Below, in pieces: positions 8,604-17,392 of a stretch of DNA of 64,000 nucleotides. This stretch comes from Pedobacter riviphilus (GTDB lineage Bacteria > Bacteroidota > Bacteroidia > Sphingobacteriales > Sphingobacteriaceae): the NCBI RefSeq assembly GCF_014692875.1, contig NZ_CP061171.1, positions 3,968,001 to 4,032,000 of the forward strand. Reading direction: 5' to 3'. The notes beneath the pieces were generated by a model. The model was not told the origin of the DNA. It worked only from the letters and a program-made list of their open reading frames with translations, and did not search any database. Numbering within the stretch: position 1 is the stretch's first letter; the number at the start of each line of letters is the position of its first letter. The position numbers were made by a program, and so were the translations under genes.

Positions 8604-9029
8604 TTATTGATATAAAAATGTTTCAGATTTTTTATTTCTAAGTGGAAACTCCTTATTAATTGGATCGAGCTCTTGATGCTCTTCTGTAATTAGAAGGTCG
8701 TTGTATTTTTCTAACAGATGAATATATTTATTCATCCAGAAATACACAGAATTATTATCCGAACCGATTTGCTTACCAGGATCTGCAGTTTGATTGACGG
8801 ATTCGGGGCTGTACTTAGGGAAAGCTTCTGGAAATGCAGAAGAAAGGTCCTGACCTAATAATTTGCCTACCTGCCAAATTACTTCATGCCCAATTCTGTC
8901 TTGACCAAACCAGTTGTAAATTGTTCTGCGGCTTACATGAAGCTTCCTCGAAAGCTCACTGATGCCCATGCGATCTCTGCGCACTAAGCGCTCAAGAATT
9001 TCTCCTTGTTTTAGTTGTTGTGTTGTCAT
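8604..9029 (-). CDS. HTH transcriptional regulator (XRE-like N-terminal domain)
   Basis: 141 residues. An N-terminal helix-turn-helix (about 12-60) reads LVRRDRMGISELSRKLHVSRRTIYNWFGQDRIGHEVIWQVGKLL, with RRTIYNWF as recognition helix. The C-terminal half is polar with no known domain. Similar short HTH proteins are common in Sphingobacteriaceae, but I know no assigned role. It stands alone. The ~270 bases upstream are AT-rich and presumably hold its promoter and that of the divergent DUF1801 gene. Confidence 0.75.
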   Translation of the reverse strand: MTTQQLKQGEILERLVRRDRMGISELSRKLHVSRRTIYNWFGQDRIGHEVIWQVGKLLGQDLSSAFPEAFPKYSPESVNQTADPGKQIGSDNNSVYFWMNKYIHLLEKYNDLLITEEHQELDPINKEFPLRNKKSETFLYQ

Positions 9030-9302
9030 TGAGATAATTAATTTTTAAAAAATGAAAAAAATAATTAAATCAGCTATCGGGGACGATTGACAATTCAAAT
9101 GTAAGAATAAGTGTAAAAGGTTGTGTAAAAGGGGCTATTTTTTTGACATTTGTCAAGCTACATTAACAAATTATTGTAAACAACCTCAAAAACAGGCTAT
9201 TTTAACCCTACTTTTTTCAATAAATAACGTCTCATTTTAAATACAATTGTCACCAAAATTGAAATTATTTTATTAAACTTTTATATTCATAATAAAAAAG
9301 AT

Positions 9303-9719
9303 ATGGCACAGAATAAAACTACAGAAAACAATTTAAGCGTTCCAGCATTTTTAAATACCATTCCTGACGAAAATAAAAGAGCCGATTGTTTTAACCTGTC
9401 GGATATGCTAAGCCAAACCACAGGCTTTAAAGCGAAAATGTGGGGAAATGCCATTGTTGGTTTTGGAAGTTACCATTACAAATATGAAAGCGGCCGAGAA
9501 GGTGACGCTCCCCTTGTTGGTTTCTCGCCACGTAAAGAGGCCATTGCACTTTATCTCTCTGCTCAGTTTAAAAACCGCGATGAACTGCTGGCCAGGTTCG
9601 GTAAACATAAAACCGCCAAAGCCTGTATTTATGTAAAAAAAATGAGCGATATCAATGTGGAGGTATTAAAAGAAATGGTTACAAATTCTGTCGCGAGGAT
9701 TAGTAGTTTGTATCCATAA
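9303..9719 (+). CDS. DUF1801 family protein
   Basis: 138 residues matching DUF1801 throughout: VPAFLNTIPDENKRADC at the start, KMWGNAIVGFGSYHYKY in the middle, VGFSPRKEAIALYLS, and a C-terminal GKHKTAKACIYVKKMSDIN. This small cytosolic family is widespread in Bacteroidota and has no settled biochemical function. It is divergent from the HTH gene. The start is an ATG preceded by a typical A-rich stretch without a Shine-Dalgarno site. Confidence 0.85.
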   Translation: MAQNKTTENNLSVPAFLNTIPDENKRADCFNLSDMLSQTTGFKAKMWGNAIVGFGSYHYKYESGREGDAPLVGFSPRKEAIALYLSAQFKNRDELLARFGKHKTAKACIYVKKMSDINVEVLKEMVTNSVARISSLYP

Positions 9720-10026
9720 GTCCGAAGAGTGAGGAGACAGAAGACTGATGACTATAGTACAAATTTAACATTCCATATATTCAACTCTATATCTCTGTTT
9801 TTTATGCGGCACAAGCTGTAAATTTTTCATGCACAAAGCTTTTCGGTTAAATCACTGAGAGCGATTTGTCAGTCTGAGCGGAGTCGAAGACCAGATAGAT
9901 AAATCAATAAAAGATTTTCCGTTCCATTCAGAATGACAGAAATAAATGCCTCACTAAGAAGTTACGCAGCAATAATTTAAATTTTACAATATTTGATTAT
10001 TCCTTATTTCGAACAAAAAACCGGAA
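9720..10026. repeat. 307-base spacer with a dispersed inverted repeat
   Basis: No gene. TGTCAGTCTGAGCG at 9867 onward and CATTCAGAATGACA at 9925-9938 form an inverted pair around a ~45-base AT-rich centre. A diverged version lies at 29035-29179, and half-elements with TTCAGAATGA or TTCAGAGTGA occur near 21957 and 25937. The last ~60 bases lead into the S9 peptidase gene. Confidence 0.55.
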
Positions 10027-12444
10027 ATGATTAAAAAACTACACTTTTATTTATTGATAGCAGGCGCTTGCATTTCGCTTAATTCGGCCGCACAAGATGC
10101 AATAAGCTACCAAACACCGCCAAAAGAAATTGCTGATTTATTACTGGCCAAACCAACACCCGGTGTAAGCATAGATGGCAAAGCAGAATGGATCTTATTT
10201 AGCGAGCGCAACTCCTATCCTTCGGTAGAAGAGCTGGCCATGCCCGAATACAGAATTGCTGGCTTAAGATTAAATCCTAATAACTACTCGCCAAGCAGAC
10301 AAACCTATATTAACAACCTTAGTTTAAAAAACATCAAATCCAACCAAACGTTTCAGGTTGCAGGATTGCCAACACCATTATACGCCAGCAATATTAGTTG
10401 GAACCCATCGGAAAACAAAATTGCCTTTACCCATACTACGCAGAAAGGAGTAGATCTTTATATCATTGATCTGGCTACAAAAAAAGCAGTTAAAACCAAT
10501 AAGGCTTTTTTAAATGTAGTTTTAGGTAGTGGCCTTACCTGGTTAAATGATAATACCATTATTTACCGCACGATAACGAAACCAGCAAGCGCCGCACCTA
10601 CAAAACCACTAATGCCTAAAGGACCAACTATTCAGCAAAACTTAGGCAAAGCTGCACCTAGTGCCACTTTTCAAGATCTAATTAAATCACCATTTGATGA
10701 ACAATTGTTTGAGTTTTTCGCAACCTCACAATTGGTAAAAAACACAGCAGGTATAGAAACTGCCATTGGAAAACCAGCTATTTATGGTTCAACAAGTTTA
10801 TCACCAGATAAAAATTACATGATGATCGAAACCATACGTAAACCTTTTTCTTATCTGGTTACGGCAAACGGTTTTCCATCCACGGTAAGCATTACCGATT
10901 TAACCGGTAAAACCATTAAAGTTATTGCCGAGTTACCTTCATCAGAGGGTACCCCATCTGGTTATGATAATACGCAAAATGTACCACGTGGTTTCAATTG
11001 GAGGGATGATGAACCTGCTACACTGGTTTGGAGTAAGCCATTAGACAGTGGGTTAATTAAAAAAGATGTTCCCTTTCATGATGCAGTTTATGCACTAAGC
11101 GCACCTTTTACAGGGTCAGAAAAAGAATTATTTAAAACCACTACCCGTTTCCGCGGTGTACAATGGGGCGATGCCAACCTTGCCCTGATTATGGAAGGTT
11201 TACGTAGCAAACAAACCAACAAAGTGAGCCGTTACAACCCTACAACAGGTGCAGTAGAAGAATTGTACAGCCGTAACCAAACAGATGCCTACGGTAACCC
11301 AGGTTCGCCTGTTACTACAAAAAACAAATATGGCAGGCAGGTAATTAAAACGGTTGACAATGGCACTAAACTGTTAATGAATAACGCAGTAGGTTCATCA
11401 GAAAAAGGAGATTTGCCTTTCTTAGCCAAATTCGATTTAACGACTAAAAAGAACGAAATTATCTGGCGCAGCGCCGAAGGAACCTTCGAATATGTAAGTG
11501 AGGTGATTAACCCTGACAAACTGGTTTTACTTACCCGTAAAGAGAGTCAAAAATTAGCACCTAACTACTTTATTAAAAACCTGATACTTCGCATAGCCGA
11601 TCAACCGATTACTAATTTCACCAATCCATACCCATCTTTAGAAGGCATTACCAAACAGAAAATTTCTTACAAACGTGCTGACGGTGTAGATTTAACAGGC
11701 GACCTTTATTTACCTAAAGGATATAATAAAGATAAAGACGGGCCATTGCCTACATTAATCTGGGCTTACCCACGCGAATTTAACTCTGCAGCTGATGCCG
11801 CACAGATCAGAGGCTCGAAAGATAAATTTACAACCATTAGCTGGGCCTCTCCTATTTTCTGGGTAACCCGTGGTTATGCTGTTTTAGATAACGCAGAAAT
11901 GCCAATTGTAGCGAAAGATGGTAAAAAACCTAATGATACCTTTGTAGATCAATTACAGCTTAATGCTGAAGCCGCTATTAATAAACTAGCGGAATTAGGC
12001 GTTGGCGATAAAAAACGTATGGCTGTTGGAGGACATAGTTATGGCGCATTTATGACCGCAAATCTATTGGCCCATACCAATCTTTTTGCTGCAGGTATTG
12101 CACGTAGCGGAGCTTATAACCGTACGCTTACGCCATTTGGTTTTCAAAACGAAGAACGTACATACTGGCAAGTACCTCAGTTATATTACGAGATGAGCCC
12201 TTTCAGTTATGCCGATAAAATTAAAACGCCAATATTGCTCATCCACGGCGATTCTGACGATAATCCGGGCACCTTCCCTATTAATAGTGAACGCTTGTTC
12301 AACGCCATTAAAGGAGCTGGTGGTACTACCCGTTTTGTATTTTTACCATACGAAGCACACAGCTACCGTGGCAAAGAAAACTTGTTGCATATGCTTTGGG
12401 AGCAAGACCAATGGTTAGAAAAATATGTAAAAAACAAAAAATAA
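10027..12444 (+). CDS. secreted S9 family prolyl oligopeptidase-like peptidase
   Basis: 805 residues with a signal peptide (MIKKLHFYLLIAGACISLNSAAQ), so periplasmic or exported. The N-terminal two-thirds would form the propeller; the C-terminal ~250 residues are the alpha/beta hydrolase. The triad is visible: Ser in GGHSYGAF, Asp in HGDSDDNPGTFP, His in YEAHSYRG. The segment from KPTPGVSIDGKAEWILFSERN through LAMPEYRIAGLRL resembles, from memory, the plant chloroplast glutamyl endopeptidase (CGEP) branch rather than classic DPP4, so cleavage after Glu is possible but unproven. A strong terminator follows. Confidence 0.9.
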   Translation: MIKKLHFYLLIAGACISLNSAAQDAISYQTPPKEIADLLLAKPTPGVSIDGKAEWILFSERNSYPSVEELAMPEYRIAGLRLNPNNYSPSRQTYINNLSLKNIKSNQTFQVAGLPTPLYASNISWNPSENKIAFTHTTQKGVDLYIIDLATKKAVKTNKAFLNVVLGSGLTWLNDNTIIYRTITKPASAAPTKPLMPKGPTIQQNLGKAAPSATFQDLIKSPFDEQLFEFFATSQLVKNTAGIETAIGKPAIYGSTSLSPDKNYMMIETIRKPFSYLVTANGFPSTVSITDLTGKTIKVIAELPSSEGTPSGYDNTQNVPRGFNWRDDEPATLVWSKPLDSGLIKKDVPFHDAVYALSAPFTGSEKELFKTTTRFRGVQWGDANLALIMEGLRSKQTNKVSRYNPTTGAVEELYSRNQTDAYGNPGSPVTTKNKYGRQVIKTVDNGTKLLMNNAVGSSEKGDLPFLAKFDLTTKKNEIIWRSAEGTFEYVSEVINPDKLVLLTRKESQKLAPNYFIKNLILRIADQPITNFTNPYPSLEGITKQKISYKRADGVDLTGDLYLPKGYNKDKDGPLPTLIWAYPREFNSAADAAQIRGSKDKFTTISWASPIFWVTRGYAVLDNAEMPIVAKDGKKPNDTFVDQLQLNAEAAINKLAELGVGDKKRMAVGGHSYGAFMTANLLAHTNLFAAGIARSGAYNRTLTPFGFQNEERTYWQVPQLYYEMSPFSYADKIKTPILLIHGDSDDNPGTFPINSERLFNAIKGAGGTTRFVFLPYEAHSYRGKENLLHMLWEQDQWLEKYVKNKK

Positions 12445-12466
12445 TCTCTCTCTACCTTTATCGATT

Positions 12467-12497
12467 AAAGTGCCTCAGTTTGGGGCACTTTTTTTTG
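12467..12497 (+). terminator. rho-independent terminator after the S9 peptidase gene
   Basis: AAAGTGCC (12467-12474) pairs with GGCACTT (12484-12490) across a short loop and is followed by a run of T. It lies 22 bases after the stop codon. Confidence 0.85.
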
Positions 12498-12817
12498 TTT
12501 AACGAGTTTTTTTCTCGTGGAAAGACAATTTGATACTTTCCGCGTTAATATTTTAGATAGTTAACTTTTTATTGTTTATCAATCAGTCAGATGGCAACAT
12601 CTGAATGCACATATAATTAATGATTAAGAAATTAAGCCAGTTAAGGTAATTGCTAAAAAATCTTAATGTTCTTAATTTCTTAATGGTAAAGCATCTCAAA
12701 CCATAAACAAACTACCCTACTAAATGGTTAAGACAATTTCCATTGAAATAAACCATTATAAAACCTACATTTATACAATAAAATTGAACATTCCCTTTAT
12801 TTATTTGTTAAGCGATT
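12498..12817. other. 320-base spacer with a 14-bp perfect inverted repeat
   Basis: No ORF. ATTAAGAAATTAAG (12623-12636) and CTTAATTTCTTAAT (12671-12684) are perfect inverted arms 34 bases apart. They could form a cruciform or an RNA hairpin. The rest is AT-rich; the promoter of the cbpA-cbpM pair presumably lies in the last ~100 bases. Confidence 0.55.
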
Positions 12818-13714
12818 ATGGACTACATAGACTATTATAAAATCCTCGATTTAAAAAAAGACGCAACACCTGAGGATATTAAAAAAGCTTATAGAAAATT
12901 AGCCCGAAAACACCATCCCGATCTTAACCCCAACAACGAAGAAGCCAATAAAAAATTTCAACAAATTAATGAGGCCAATGAGGTTTTAAGTGATCCTGAG
13001 AAACGGAAGAAATATGACAAGTATGGTAAAGATTGGCAGCATGCCGATCAGTTAGATGCCCAGCAACAGCAGCAAAGGCAATACCAATCGCAAGGTGGCG
13101 GTTATGGTGGAGGCAGCAGTTACTCAGGAGGCTTTGGCGGCGAAGATTTTTCTGAATTCTTTTCTTCCATGTTTGGTGGTGGAGGCAGAAGCAGTAGAAA
13201 CTCTCCTTTTAAAGGTCAGGATTATAATGCCGATTTGCAACTGGACTTACTTGATGCCTACACTACCCATAAGCAAACACTTACGGTAAATGGGAAACAG
13301 GTACGTATTACCATCCCGGCAGGTGTAGAAAACGGACAGAAAATTAAACTGCCCGGTTATGGTGCCCCTGGCGTAAATAATGGCCCTCCAGGAGATTTAT
13401 TTATCAAATTTAATATTAAGGATGATCCTAAATTTAAACGTAAAGGAAACGATATCTACATACAGGAAGAAATAGATGTTTATAAGGCTGTATTAGGTGG
13501 AGAAAAAATTGTTGAAACCTTAAACGGCAAGGTTAAACTTAAAGTACCAGAAGGTACACAGCCCGGTGCAACTTTAAGATTAAAAGGCAAAGGCTTTCCT
13601 GTTTATAAAAAAGAAAACCAGTTTGGCGATTTATACATCAATTGGCAGGTAAAGTTACCTACCAATCTAAATGTCGAACAAAAAGAATTATTCGAAAAAC
13701 TTTCCAAATTCTAA
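12818..13714 (+). CDS. cbpA: CbpA-type DnaJ co-chaperone / curved-DNA-binding protein
   Basis: 298 residues. The N-terminal J domain (about 4-68) has [18 protein letters not shown] with the HPD motif that stimulates the DnaK ATPase. A Gln- and Gly/Phe-rich linker (about 78-130) follows, then the two beta-barrel substrate domains ([20 protein letters not shown] and [20 protein letters not shown]). The Cys-rich zinc domain of true DnaJ is absent, which defines the type II / CbpA class. It lies five bases upstream of the cbpM-like gene, the usual modulator pair. dnaK is ~5 kb away on the other strand. Confidence 0.92.
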   Translation: MDYIDYYKILDLKKDATPEDIKKAYRKLARKHHPDLNPNNEEANKKFQQINEANEVLSDPEKRKKYDKYGKDWQHADQLDAQQQQQRQYQSQGGGYGGGSSYSGGFGGEDFSEFFSSMFGGGGRSSRNSPFKGQDYNADLQLDLLDAYTTHKQTLTVNGKQVRITIPAGVENGQKIKLPGYGAPGVNNGPPGDLFIKFNIKDDPKFKRKGNDIYIQEEIDVYKAVLGGEKIVETLNGKVKLKVPEGTQPGATLRLKGKGFPVYKKENQFGDLYINWQVKLPTNLNVEQKELFEKLSKF

Positions 13715-13719
13715 CCATT

Positions 13720-14025
13720 ATGGGAACTAATCTAATACCTGTAGAAGACATATGTGCTTATCACCATGTGGAAATTAACTTTATTCAATCGTTGGAGGAT
13801 TTTGGCCTGATCCATACTACAATTAAAAAACAATCTCTCTTTTTGCCAGTTGATGAATTGACCAAATTGGAGCAGTATCTTCGCTTGGCACAAGATCTGG
13901 AAATCAACTTAGAAGGCATCCACGCTGTTTCTCATCTGCTTAATCAGGTACAACAGATGCAGGAAAAAATAACCGCGCTACAAAACGAGCTAAATTATTA
14001 TAAGCAATTTAACCAGCATCATTAA
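13720..14025 (+). CDS. cbpM: chaperone modulator CbpM-like (MerR-like) protein
   Basis: 101 residues from the ATG at 13720; a longer frame from 13642 overlaps cbpA and is rejected. The N-terminal half (LIPVEDICAYHHVEINFIQSLEDFGLI) resembles the MerR-like HTH fold of CbpM, and the C-terminal half (LLNQVQQMQEKITALQNEL) is a coiled coil. In E. coli, CbpM binds the CbpA J domain and blocks its activity; the placement five bases after cbpA supports the same role. Sequence similarity alone is modest. Confidence 0.85.
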   Translation: MGTNLIPVEDICAYHHVEINFIQSLEDFGLIHTTIKKQSLFLPVDELTKLEQYLRLAQDLEINLEGIHAVSHLLNQVQQMQEKITALQNELNYYKQFNQHH

Positions 14026-14040
14026 ACAATCGTTTGTGCA

Positions 14041-14048
14041 TACTTTTG
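14041..14048 (+). promoter_or_regulatory. possible -7 element (TACTTTTG)
   Basis: TACTTTTG fits the Bacteroidota TAnnTTTG element 72 bases before the HerA-like ATPase start. No TTTG is placed 19-20 bases upstream, so the call is weak. Confidence 0.35.
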
Positions 14049-14119
14049 CACCAAAACTAGAAACAAAAAAGCAACCTTTTTAAGATTTGTTTCTTAAATT
14101 GGCAATCTAATTTTAAAAA

Positions 14120-15694
14120 ATGAGTGATCTTTCTTCAAAATTCATCGAAAAAATAAAATCATCCTATGCTCCTACGGGCTCATATATTTATTTAGGGGCC
14201 GGAATTTTAGACGGTCAGGTTTATAGCGAAGCTGAGGTTAATTTGTCTTTAAAAATGATGAACAGACACGGCTTAATTGCAGGGGCAACTGGAACAGGTA
14301 AAACACGAACCCTTCAATTATTAGCAGAGCAACTGTCAGATGCCGGCGTTCCTGTTTTTATGTTGGATGTAAAAGGCGATTTATCGGGTTTAAACCAACC
14401 AGGTTCTATTAATCCTAAAATAGAAGAAAGAGCACAACAGCTCAACAAACCTTTTTCTCCTTCTGGTTTCCCTGTCGAAATTTATTCGCTTTCGGGCAAA
14501 ATGGGTGCCCAGATGCGAGCAACAGTATTGGAGTTCGGCCCAACACTTTTATCGAAAGTGTTAGATTTAAACGATACACAGGCAGGTGTTATGGCAGTAA
14601 TATTCAAATATGCCGACGATAACAAAATGCCTATTATTGATCTAAATGATTTAAAGAAACTGGTTTCTTATCTATCAGAAGGTGCTGGTGCAGCCGAAAT
14701 AAAAAGCAGTTATGGCACCATTTCAACCGCTACTTCTGGTACTATATTAAGAAAAATTGTAGCCATAGAGCAGCAGGGACTAGCAGGTATGTTTGGCGAA
14801 AAGTCTTTTGATATTGAAGATCTCTTCGAACGTGTTGATGGCAAAGGAACCATAAGTTTATTAAACATTGCCGATGTTCAAAATCAACCTGTACTGTATT
14901 CTACATTTTTGTTAAGCTTACTGGCTGAGTTATTTAATACCATGCCTGAGGTTGGCGATTTAGATAAGCCAAAACTAGTCTTCTTTTTTGATGAGGCGCA
15001 TTTATTGTTCAAAAACTCTTCAAAAGCATTCTTAGAGCAGATTGAAACTATCATCAGGTTAATCCGTTCGAAAGGAATTGGTGTTTTCTTCTGTACCCAG
15101 ACACCTACTGATGTGCCTGAAAGTGTTTTAGGACAACTTGGTAACCGTGTACAGCATGCATTAAGGGCATTTACGCCAAATGATGTAGATGCTTTGAAAA
15201 AAACAGTTAATACCTATCCAAAATCAGATTTTTATGAGATCGATAAAATATTAACCTCATTGGGAACAGGTCAGGCTTTGGTTACCGTATTAAATGAAAA
15301 AGGTATACCAACAGAGGTATCTGCTACCATGCTTACCCCGCCAAGGGCTGTAATGGGGCCGCTTACAGCAGCAGATTTCGATCAGCTTATTCACGCCAGC
15401 CCAATGTACACCAAATATAAAGACCCAGTCGATCCTGAAAGTGCTTATGATATTTTAACTAAACGCATTAATGAGCAAACTGCAGCAGCAGAACAGGAAA
15501 AACAGGCAGCTGAAGCTCAAAAACAAGCGGAACAAGAAAGTAAACCTAAACCGGGCGAAAAGAGTCTTGTTGAACAGGTAATGGGAGCAACAATAACCCG
15601 TCAAATTGGTAAAGAAATTGTTAGAGGTATATTTGGCATGCTTACAGGAAAGAAAACACGTTCAAAAACCGGTGGTGGTTTATTTGGATTTTAA
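14120..15694 (+). CDS. HerA-like / DUF853 family ATPase
   Basis: 524 residues. Walker A is GLIAGATGTGKTRTLQ (about residues 50-65), Walker B is KLVFFFDEAHLLF, with sensor-like GVFFCTQTPTDVPESVLGQLGNRVQHALRAF further on, all typical of the HerA/FtsK-related DUF853 family (E. coli YjgR type). A C-terminal Ala/Gln/Glu-rich coiled segment (about 455-480) precedes a basic Gly-rich tail. No NurA nuclease gene is adjacent, so a HerA-NurA end-resection role is not indicated. Probably a DNA-acting motor; the substrate is unknown. Confidence 0.88.
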   Translation: MSDLSSKFIEKIKSSYAPTGSYIYLGAGILDGQVYSEAEVNLSLKMMNRHGLIAGATGTGKTRTLQLLAEQLSDAGVPVFMLDVKGDLSGLNQPGSINPKIEERAQQLNKPFSPSGFPVEIYSLSGKMGAQMRATVLEFGPTLLSKVLDLNDTQAGVMAVIFKYADDNKMPIIDLNDLKKLVSYLSEGAGAAEIKSSYGTISTATSGTILRKIVAIEQQGLAGMFGEKSFDIEDLFERVDGKGTISLLNIADVQNQPVLYSTFLLSLLAELFNTMPEVGDLDKPKLVFFFDEAHLLFKNSSKAFLEQIETIIRLIRSKGIGVFFCTQTPTDVPESVLGQLGNRVQHALRAFTPNDVDALKKTVNTYPKSDFYEIDKILTSLGTGQALVTVLNEKGIPTEVSATMLTPPRAVMGPLTAADFDQLIHASPMYTKYKDPVDPESAYDILTKRINEQTAAAEQEKQAAEAQKQAEQESKPKPGEKSLVEQVMGATITRQIGKEIVRGIFGMLTGKKTRSKTGGGLFGF

Positions 15695-15706
15695 TTATAT
15701 AGAATA

Positions 15707-16369
15707 ATGAAATATCTAATCATTTTGCTCTCAATTTGTTCAATTACCGTCCAGGCACAATATACTATTCAGCCATATGGCGACATGCAGGGAACTCCAT
15801 TAAAGGAAATCAAATACGAGAATGTTACGGGCACTCCATACTTTCTAGATTTTTGGTCGAAGGGAAAAGTAACAACTAAATCTGGTAAAAATTATGTCGA
15901 TATGCCGTTAAAGTATGATATAATGAATGATAAGCTTATATTTCAAGGAGAGGGCGGAAATATGATGTATTTTACTGAACCAGTTTCAACATTCGAAATC
16001 CTTGATATTGGCCAATCTACTAGCTATAAATTTATCAATGGACTTCCTATAACTGACGGATTGAATCCATCTTCATTTTTTCAGATAATTGCTTCTGGTA
16101 AACTGTCTCTTTTTAAAAGAGTTTATAAAAAAATTACTGAAAGTACAAGTTATGGATCTGCAACAATTAACAAATCTTTCAATATCTACAACAGTTATTA
16201 TATACTCCAAAAAGAAAATCTAATTAAAATCAGCTTAAATAAAAAATCATTGATTGGGCTTATTCCAGATAAAGAAAAAGAGATAACGGAATATCTTAAA
16301 AAAGAAAAAATCGATTTTAAACAAGATTCAGACTTAAATAAATTATTTAATTATTTAAATGAGCAATAA
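15707..16369 (+). CDS. secreted hypothetical protein
   Basis: 220 residues beginning with a signal peptide (MKYLIILLSICSITVQAQ), so exported. The rest is mixed beta-type sequence with many Lys/Tyr/Asn, including KVTTKSGKNYVDMPLKYDIMNDKLIF, a pattern seen in Bacteroidota secreted proteins of unknown function. It starts 12 bases after the ATPase gene and could be co-transcribed. I do not recognise a family. Base composition is more AT-rich than its neighbours, consistent with an accessory gene. Confidence 0.75.
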   Translation: MKYLIILLSICSITVQAQYTIQPYGDMQGTPLKEIKYENVTGTPYFLDFWSKGKVTTKSGKNYVDMPLKYDIMNDKLIFQGEGGNMMYFTEPVSTFEILDIGQSTSYKFINGLPITDGLNPSSFFQIIASGKLSLFKRVYKKITESTSYGSATINKSFNIYNSYYILQKENLIKISLNKKSLIGLIPDKEKEITEYLKKEKIDFKQDSDLNKLFNYLNEQ

Positions 16370-16492
16370 ATATGGTTAAAACAAGGAGCGCTTTCTAGTA
16401 AGATCAAGTGCCTATTACTATTTTCGCAATACGAATATGATATGATTAAAGTATTTTTTAATCAAGAATCTCAAAAATAAAAATAACAATAA

Positions 16493-17392
16493 ATGAAACC
16501 CACCCTATTAATATTGGCTGCAGGTATGGCAAGCCGTTATGGAAGTATGAAACAAATTGATGGTTTTGGCCCAAACGGCGAAACTATTATCGATTATTCA
16601 ATATATGATGCAATTAATGCTGGCTTTGGCAAAGTTGTATTTATTATAAAAGAAGAATTTGTAAAAGAATTCAAAGCCATTTTCGAGCCTAAACTTGAGG
16701 GAAGAATTGAAACAGAATATGTTTTCCAAAACTTCGATCTTAAACAATTTGGCATAGAAGAAGAAATATACAGGGAGAAACCCTGGGGTACCGCACATGC
16801 AATCCTTTCTGGCAGAAACGTAATTAAAGAACCATTCTGCGTAATTAACGCCGATGATTACTATGGTTTTGATGCCTTTAAAAAAATGGTTGATTTCTTA
16901 ACTACAGAGGTGACTGACAGCAACTATGCCATTATTGGTTATGAGGTTGGCAAAACTTTATCAGAATTTGGTGCAGTTTCGCGTGGTGTCTGCAAAGTAG
17001 ATGCATCAGGCAATCTTGAAGAGATTATAGAACGTACAAAAGTTTATCCTAAAGACGGTAATATTTTTTACGAAGAAAATGGCGAAGAATTTCCCTTAGC
17101 TTATGAAACTCCGGTTTCAATGAATTTCTGGGGATTTACACCCGCGGTTTTCAAAATTACGGAAGAATTGTTCAGAGAGTTTGCTGAAGCAAACAAAGAT
17201 AAACCTAAAGCAGAATTCTTTATCCCATTAATTGGCGAGAACCTCGTAAAAAGTAATATTGCAAGCTTTAAAGTAGTGCCAACCTCTAACAAATGGTTCG
17301 GTGTAACATATAAAGAAGATAAACCGTATGTTCAGGATAGTATTGACCAATTGGTTAAAAACGGAACATATCCAGAAAAACTATGGAACTAA
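16493..17392 (+). CDS. sugar-phosphate nucleotidyltransferase
   Basis: 299 residues with the NTP_transferase fold. LILAAGMASRYGSMKQIDGFGPNG is the nucleotide-binding L-A-A-G-x-x-x-R loop with the catalytic Lys; CVINADDYYG is the metal-binding Asp site. It would join an NTP to a sugar-1-phosphate. The stop overlaps the following kinase gene by 10 bases, so kinase and nucleotidyltransferase probably act in sequence: sugar to sugar-1-P to NDP-sugar. It is longer than MurU (~220 residues); candidate sugars are GlcNAc/GalNAc or MurNAc. The sugar is inferred. Confidence 0.85.
   Translation: MKPTLLILAAGMASRYGSMKQIDGFGPNGETIIDYSIYDAINAGFGKVVFIIKEEFVKEFKAIFEPKLEGRIETEYVFQNFDLKQFGIEEEIYREKPWGTAHAILSGRNVIKEPFCVINADDYYGFDAFKKMVDFLTTEVTDSNYAIIGYEVGKTLSEFGAVSRGVCKVDASGNLEEIIERTKVYPKDGNIFYEENGEEFPLAYETPVSMNFWGFTPAVFKITEELFREFAEANKDKPKAEFFIPLIGENLVKSNIASFKVVPTSNKWFGVTYKEDKPYVQDSIDQLVKNGTYPEKLWN

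Noticed and set aside
14120..15694. HerA-NurA DNA end-resection or phage-defence system
   Set aside because: No NurA or other nuclease gene is adjacent, and the family is a housekeeping-like DUF853 ATPase.
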